A DNA stretch of 33,401 bases. Source: Ilumatobacteraceae bacterium (GTDB taxonomy: Bacteria; Actinomycetota; Acidimicrobiia; Acidimicrobiales; Ilumatobacteraceae). A model generated the notes under the pieces. That model was not told the origin of the DNA and searched no databases. It saw nothing but the letters and a program-made list of their open reading frames with translations. Made by a program: the position numbers and the translations under genes. This document shows positions 29,168 through 33,401 of the stretch, one piece after another. The stretch's first letter is position 1. Each line of letters starts with the position of its first letter. Location: assembly GCA_030728545.1 (NCBI GenBank), contig JANQZQ010000046.1:1-33401 (forward strand), read 5' to 3'.

Positions 29168-32100
29168 ATGTGCGGCATTATCGCGGTGTTGTCGCGCCCC
29201 GAAACTCGCCCAGTTCCTGTGGCGCAAGACTTGCTGGCCCAGCTGGATTCGCTGCTTGCCGACTGGGCGCTGGCCAGTGAAGCACTGCCATCTGATGACC
29301 AGCTGCACACGATGGCCACTGCCGCTGCTGGGGTGGATGCCACCTTGCGTGGCGACGCTGGGATGTGGCTCATGGCCGGCAACCGCGAGTTCATTGCAGC
29401 ACTCACCAATCGGCTCGACCAACTCGACGCGCATCTCGCCCGCAGCGACCAGCAACTTGAGCACCGTATTGAACACGCCGATGCCTCGGTCAGCGCAGCA
29501 GCGCTTGAACGCACTACTAACTTGCTGACCGCCGTACGCGACGCCACCTGGTCGCTGCGTAAAGATCGCATTCGAACCGCGTTGGCAGTAGATGGATTGG
29601 CGGGCGTAGGGGCAAGCCGCTCGGCGCTGGCCGCGTATTTGTCGATTCAGCAGGTGTTGTCGGCCATTGATCGTCTCGAAGTGCGCGGTCGGGATTCTGC
29701 CGGTGTGCACGTCATGGTGTGGAGTCACGGCTTAACCATCGACGATGCGCGAGTCGCAGGTTTGCTCGGTAGCCGCCACGACGACAGTTTGTTTACGTCT
29801 CGCTCGGTGCGTGTCACACGCAACGCGTGGTCGTTTGTGTATAAAGCAGCCGCGGAGATCGGTGAACTGGGCGATAACACCCGCGTGATGCGAACTGCAA
29901 TTGTCGACGACGACTTGTTGCGCTTGTTGGTGAGCCAGCCCGATGCCCGAGTTGGGGTATTGGGGCACACTCGTTGGGCCAGCGTTGGCATCATCTCTGA
30001 ACCCAACGCGCATCCGGTGAACAGTGAAGAACTCGAATCAGCCGCCGACGCTGCGTATCTCGTTGCTGCGCTCAACGGCGATGTCGACAACCATGCAGAT
30101 TTGCGCGCCCGCCACGAATTGCGTCTAGCCCAACCGATCACCACCGATGCCAAGGTGATTCCGGCACTCGTGTCGCGCAATTTGGCCAAAGGTGCGACGT
30201 TGCCCGAAGCATTTCGTGAAACCGTGGCAAGTTTCGACGGCTCGGTGGCAATTGCCGCTGCGTCAGCCGAGCAGCCCGAGATGTTGTTGTTGGCGTTGAA
30301 AGGCAGTGGTCAGGGCTTGTGCGTTGGGTTGGCCGACAATCGTTTTATTGTGGCCAGCGAGCCGTACGGGGTAGTTGAAGAAACCCAGCGATACGTGCGA
30401 ATGGATGGCGAATCTTTAGCCGATGCCAGTCGTCCGTCTAGCCGTGGGCAAGTCATGGTGCTGGATGCAGCACACGCTGGCTCGCCAGATGGCATCACGT
30501 TGGTGGCCTATGACGGCACGCCAATCGACCTCGGTGCGCACAACATGCTTACTGCCGAAGTCACCACTCGCGACATTGATCGCGGCGAGCACCATCACTT
30601 TTTGGCCAAAGAAATCAACGAAGCGCCACGCAGTTTTGCCAAAACGTTGCGCGGCAGAATTGTCGAACGCAATTCACAACTCAGTGTGACGCTCGACGAC
30701 TCGCAGTTGCCCAAGCGCATCGTCGACGAGCTTGCTGCCGGCTCGTTGCGCCGGGTCAGAGTTATCGGCCAGGGCACTGCGGCAATTGCCGGTCGCTCAC
30801 TCGCCAACTTGTTGAGTCAACTCACCCAAGATCGTCTGCGCGTCGATGCGTTACCCGCAACCGAGTTGTCGGGTTTCGGTCTGACCCTCGACATGAGCGA
30901 CACATTGATTATTGCCATCAGCCAGAGCGGCACTACGACCGACACCAATCGCACCGTCGACTTGGCACGTTCACGTGGGGCTCGAGTGCTGGCCGTGGTC
31001 AACCGTCGTGGCAGCGAACTTTCGGCCAAAGCTGATGGAGTCATCTATACGTCAGACGGTCGCGATGTGGAAATGAGCGTGGCCAGCACGAAGGCCTTTT
31101 ATGCCCAGGTGGCTGCCGGGGCGATTGTTGCCTGTGCGATTGCCCAAACGATTGGCGCTGGTTCACCCGAAGATCGTCACAATCTGCTGGTGGCGTTGCG
31201 CTCACTGCCAGATGCGCTGGGCGAAGTGTTGCAGTCGCGCCCCAAGATCGCCGATGCAGCACGCACGTTTGCCACATCGCGCCGCTACTGGACCGTCGTC
31301 GGCAACGGCCCCAACGCCGTCGCTGCCGAAGAAGTGCGCATCAAATTGAGCGAGCTGTGTTACAAATCAATTGCCTGCGACATCACCGAAGACAAAAAGC
31401 ACATCGATTTGTCGTGTGAACCGTTGATCTTTGTATGTGCTGCTGGTTTGAGTGGAGGCACGGCAACCGATGTCGCCAAAGAAATTGAGATCTATCGCGC
31501 CCACAAAGCGCTGCCAATTGTCGTGGCCACTATCGGCGAGCAGCGGTTTACAGCGGCAGCAGCCGTGATTGAAGTGCCAGTGGTGGACCCACGCGTGGCG
31601 TTTGTGTTGTCGGTGATGGTCGGGCATTTGTTTGGCTACGAAGCCGCTCTTGCGATTGATGCATTGGCTCGTCCGCTGCGCCAAACCCGCGAAGTGGTCG
31701 AGCACGCAGTCGAGCGTGGTGGCCAGGGCTCGACGCTGTTGACCAAGGTGCACGGCGAAATTGGTGTCGCAGCCAATCGGTTCTTTGACGCACTTTCCAC
31801 TGGCACCTACGACGGCAACCTCGAAGCGTCGACTGCGGTGCGTGTGGTTGGCATGTTGCGCACAGTCATGTCGGCCAACCCGTTGCAGTCGTATCAACGC
31901 GATTTCGGCAAAATTGCCACCCCTGAAGCACTGCTCGACGACATCATCGCTGCCTTGACTCGCGCCATTGACGAACTCACGCGCCCAATCGACGCCATCA
32001 AGCACCAAGCGAAAACGATTACGGTCGGCATTTCGCGCAGTGAAGAAGGCTTGCTCGACCGCACTCTCGTGCAAGCTGTGCTCAACGCCGGTGCTGCGCG

Positions 32101-32617
32101 CGACCGACTGCCGTATGGCGTGTTGAAAGTGCTCGCCGATCTTGACCCGGCAATCAGCCAAGTGGTGGGCTTCACGCGCTATCGCATCGAAGGCGACCCG
32201 TCTTCGCCCGAGTCGACCGTGATGATTGTCGACCGCGGTGGCATCGCCCGCGATCTGCAGTCGCGGGTGGATACGAGTAATGCATTGCGGGGCACTAAAC
32301 GCCGTGTGGCAGTTTCGCAAGAGGTGCTGGTGGCGCGTGGGCGTCGCGATAGTCGCACGGTGATCTTGATTCCAGAAACCAAGGGCACCGAAACCACTGG
32401 CATCACATTGGTGCACGTGTTGTTTCACGACCGGTTGCCCGCCGGCGTGCTGAAGCAAGTGTTGCAGGGCTACGACAACCGCTTCGAGCGTCTTGTCGAT
32501 GCTGTGACTGAAACTGAAGCAAGTTTCCGGGAAGATCGCTTGGCCGAAGTGTCGGTGGCAGACGCATTGATTTTGCCGATCACCTCGACCGCCGACATGT
32601 GGCGCGCCGGTGAATAG
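29168..32617 (+). CDS. glmS: enlarged GlmS-like glutamine-fructose-6-phosphate aminotransferase
   Basis: A 1149-residue protein, nearly twice the 600 or so of normal GlmS. The N-terminus MCGIIAVL supplies the glutaminase Cys2. The GATase continues only at RLEVRGRDSAG (169-179), so about 145 residues are inserted after the first strand. GHTRW at 266-270, NG at 303-304 and Asp327 complete the glutaminase site. The linker HHFLAKEINEAP is near 475. SIS domain 1 (about 530-670) has SQSGTT at 585-590 and VASTKAF at 638-644. SIS domain 2 (about 695-835) keeps Glu722, Lys726, Glu729 and His745 at the spacing of Escherichia coli Glu481, Lys485, Glu488 and His504. The usual DQPRNLAKSVTVE tail is absent; about 300 residues of unrecognised sequence follow. 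Position after glmM supports a GlmS role. The MCGI end fixes the start. Confidence 0.85.
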   Translation: MCGIIAVLSRPETRPVPVAQDLLAQLDSLLADWALASEALPSDDQLHTMATAAAGVDATLRGDAGMWLMAGNREFIAALTNRLDQLDAHLARSDQQLEHRIEHADASVSAAALERTTNLLTAVRDATWSLRKDRIRTALAVDGLAGVGASRSALAAYLSIQQVLSAIDRLEVRGRDSAGVHVMVWSHGLTIDDARVAGLLGSRHDDSLFTSRSVRVTRNAWSFVYKAAAEIGELGDNTRVMRTAIVDDDLLRLLVSQPDARVGVLGHTRWASVGIISEPNAHPVNSEELESAADAAYLVAALNGDVDNHADLRARHELRLAQPITTDAKVIPALVSRNLAKGATLPEAFRETVASFDGSVAIAAASAEQPEMLLLALKGSGQGLCVGLADNRFIVASEPYGVVEETQRYVRMDGESLADASRPSSRGQVMVLDAAHAGSPDGITLVAYDGTPIDLGAHNMLTAEVTTRDIDRGEHHHFLAKEINEAPRSFAKTLRGRIVERNSQLSVTLDDSQLPKRIVDELAAGSLRRVRVIGQGTAAIAGRSLANLLSQLTQDRLRVDALPATELSGFGLTLDMSDTLIIAISQSGTTTDTNRTVDLARSRGARVLAVVNRRGSELSAKADGVIYTSDGRDVEMSVASTKAFYAQVAAGAIVACAIAQTIGAGSPEDRHNLLVALRSLPDALGEVLQSRPKIADAARTFATSRRYWTVVGNGPNAVAAEEVRIKLSELCYKSIACDITEDKKHIDLSCEPLIFVCAAGLSGGTATDVAKEIEIYRAHKALPIVVATIGEQRFTAAAAVIEVPVVDPRVAFVLSVMVGHLFGYEAALAIDALARPLRQTREVVEHAVERGGQGSTLLTKVHGEIGVAANRFFDALSTGTYDGNLEASTAVRVVGMLRTVMSANPLQSYQRDFGKIATPEALLDDIIAALTRAIDELTRPIDAIKHQAKTITVGISRSEEGLLDRTLVQAVLNAGAARDRLPYGVLKVLADLDPAISQVVGFTRYRIEGDPSSPESTVMIVDRGGIARDLQSRVDTSNALRGTKRRVAVSQEVLVARGRRDSRTVILIPETKGTETTGITLVHVLFHDRLPAGVLKQVLQGYDNRFERLVDAVTETEASFREDRLAEVSVADALILPITSTADMWRAGE

Positions 32618-32635
32618 TCGGACTGGGCTGAGCGC

Positions 32636-33001
32636 ATGATCGGTGTGGGAATTGACGCCGTCGATATCGACCGGTTTCGGTCAACGTTGGAGCGTTCGCC
32701 GCGAATGGCTGATCGTTTGTTTACCGCCAGCGAACTTGAGTTAGCTGCGCGACGCGCCGATACTGCTGCGGTGTTGGCGGCGCGTTTTGCCGTGCGCGAA
32801 GCAACCATGAAGGCCCTCGGCGTAGGGCTTGGTGCCTTTGATTTTAAAGATGTTTCGGTGGTGAGCAGTGAGAGCGGGCGACCGGTGCTCAACGTGCAGG
32901 GCCGGGCTCGCGACTTGGCCCGCGAGTGTGGCGTGTCGGCTTGGCATGTTTCGATCACACATACCGAGCACCTTGCTATGGCCGTTGTAACCGCCGAGTA
33001 G
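32636..33001 (+). CDS. acpS: holo-[acyl-carrier-protein] synthase
   Basis: A 121-residue phosphopantetheinyl transferase that activates acyl carrier protein with the 4'-phosphopantetheine of CoA. The magnesium-binding residues are Asp7 in GIDAVDI and Glu55 in FAVREATMKALG. The C-terminal HVSITHTEHLAMAVV is typical of AcpS. Length is normal. It lies 18 bases after the glmS-like gene and 13 bases before alr, an arrangement known in actinobacteria. No strong ribosome-binding sequence is seen. Confidence 0.95.
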   Translation: MIGVGIDAVDIDRFRSTLERSPRMADRLFTASELELAARRADTAAVLAARFAVREATMKALGVGLGAFDFKDVSVVSSESGRPVLNVQGRARDLARECGVSAWHVSITHTEHLAMAVVTAE

Positions 33002-33014
33002 CGGCACGCCCAAC

Positions 33015-33401
33015 ATGACCACGAATCACGCCAGCAACACGGTGGATGCAGCCATGCTGGCCACGCGTGCAACGCGTGCCACTATCGACCTTGCTGCACT
33101 GCGTCACAACGTTGCCGTTCTGGCCGAACAAGCCGGCACGTTGCAGTTGTGGGCGGTGGTTAAAGCCAATGCGTATGGTCACGGCGCAGTGCAATGCGCG
33201 CAAGCAGCGCTGGCAGCCGGTGCCCATGGGCTATGCGTGGCCTTAACCCAAGAAGCTGTCGAGTTGCGCACTGCTGGCATCGACGCACCAATCATGGTGC
33301 TGAGTGAGCAGCCCGTTTCCGACGCGCCGATTCTGGTTGCCCATCGTGTGGTGTGTGTGGCCTACAACGAGCACTACATTGCTGCATTAGCCAGTGCTGC
33401 A
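33015..33401 (+). CDS. alr: alanine racemase, 5' part
   Basis: The first 129 residues of a PLP-dependent enzyme that makes D-alanine for peptidoglycan. RATIDLAALRHNV begins the TIM barrel, and the PLP lysine is Lys50 in WAVVKANAYGHGA. The frame is open at the right edge and the rest lies outside the window, including the tyrosine of the second half of the active site. The first 17 or so residues before RATID look like an N-terminal addition; a second ATG at 33054 would give a more compact start. Neither has a strong ribosome-binding site. Confidence 0.95.
   Translation, partial: MTTNHASNTVDAAMLATRATRATIDLAALRHNVAVLAEQAGTLQLWAVVKANAYGHGAVQCAQAALAAGAHGLCVALTQEAVELRTAGIDAPIMVLSEQPVSDAPILVAHRVVCVAYNEHYIAALASAA

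Overview
The window is a moderately GC-rich bacterial chromosome segment read almost entirely on the + strand. It is the core transcription/translation superoperon of an actinobacterium. The pointers are the order rpoB-rpoC-rpsL-rpsG-fusA-tuf-rpsJ, the S10/spc/alpha clusters, rplM-rpsI, then glmM-glmS-acpS-alr; a single short zinc-type S14; a short-lid adenylate kinase; and long S3, S5 and L22. The actinobacterial rplM-rpsI-glmM-glmS-acpS-alr arrangement together with a greatly enlarged GlmS suggests a deep lineage such as Acidimicrobiia. That placement is inference; no 16S rRNA is present.

Layout. 3-4417: the end of rpoB and complete rpoC. 4418-4639: an intergenic region with a five-unit, 15-bp degenerate tandem repeat just upstream of a promoter candidate for the str operon. 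4640-9181: rpsL, rpsG, fusA, tuf, rpsJ. 9261-10412: a membrane-anchored HtrA-type serine protease lying between rpsJ and rplC. 10413-10695: a likely terminator, then a strongly structured RNA leader ending in a terminator-like hairpin in front of rplC. 10696-21960: rplC through secY and adk, tightly packed with many stop/start overlaps. 21999-25212: infA (apparently with a CTG start), rpmJ, rpsM, rpsK, rpsD, rpoA, rplQ. 25236-26753: truA and an inserted family-2 glycosyltransferase. 26754-27759: a promoter region with three 11-bp direct repeats, then rplM and rpsI. 27844-33401: glmM, a 1149-residue GlmS-like protein, acpS and the start of alr. No gene-free stretch exceeds 300 bases, and no tRNA, rRNA, insertion sequence or CRISPR array was seen.

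How it works together. The RNA polymerase subunits, most ribosomal proteins, three translation factors, the SecY channel and adenylate kinase make up the growth machinery. The last block feeds the cell envelope: GlmS and GlmM make glucosamine-1-phosphate for UDP-GlcNAc, Alr makes D-alanine and AcpS activates acyl carrier protein.

The items most worth a second look are the rplC leader, the CTG start of infA, the enlarged GlmS with an unrecognised 300-residue C-terminus and no canonical catalytic tail, the protease splitting the S10 cluster, and a natural Arg at S12 position 88.
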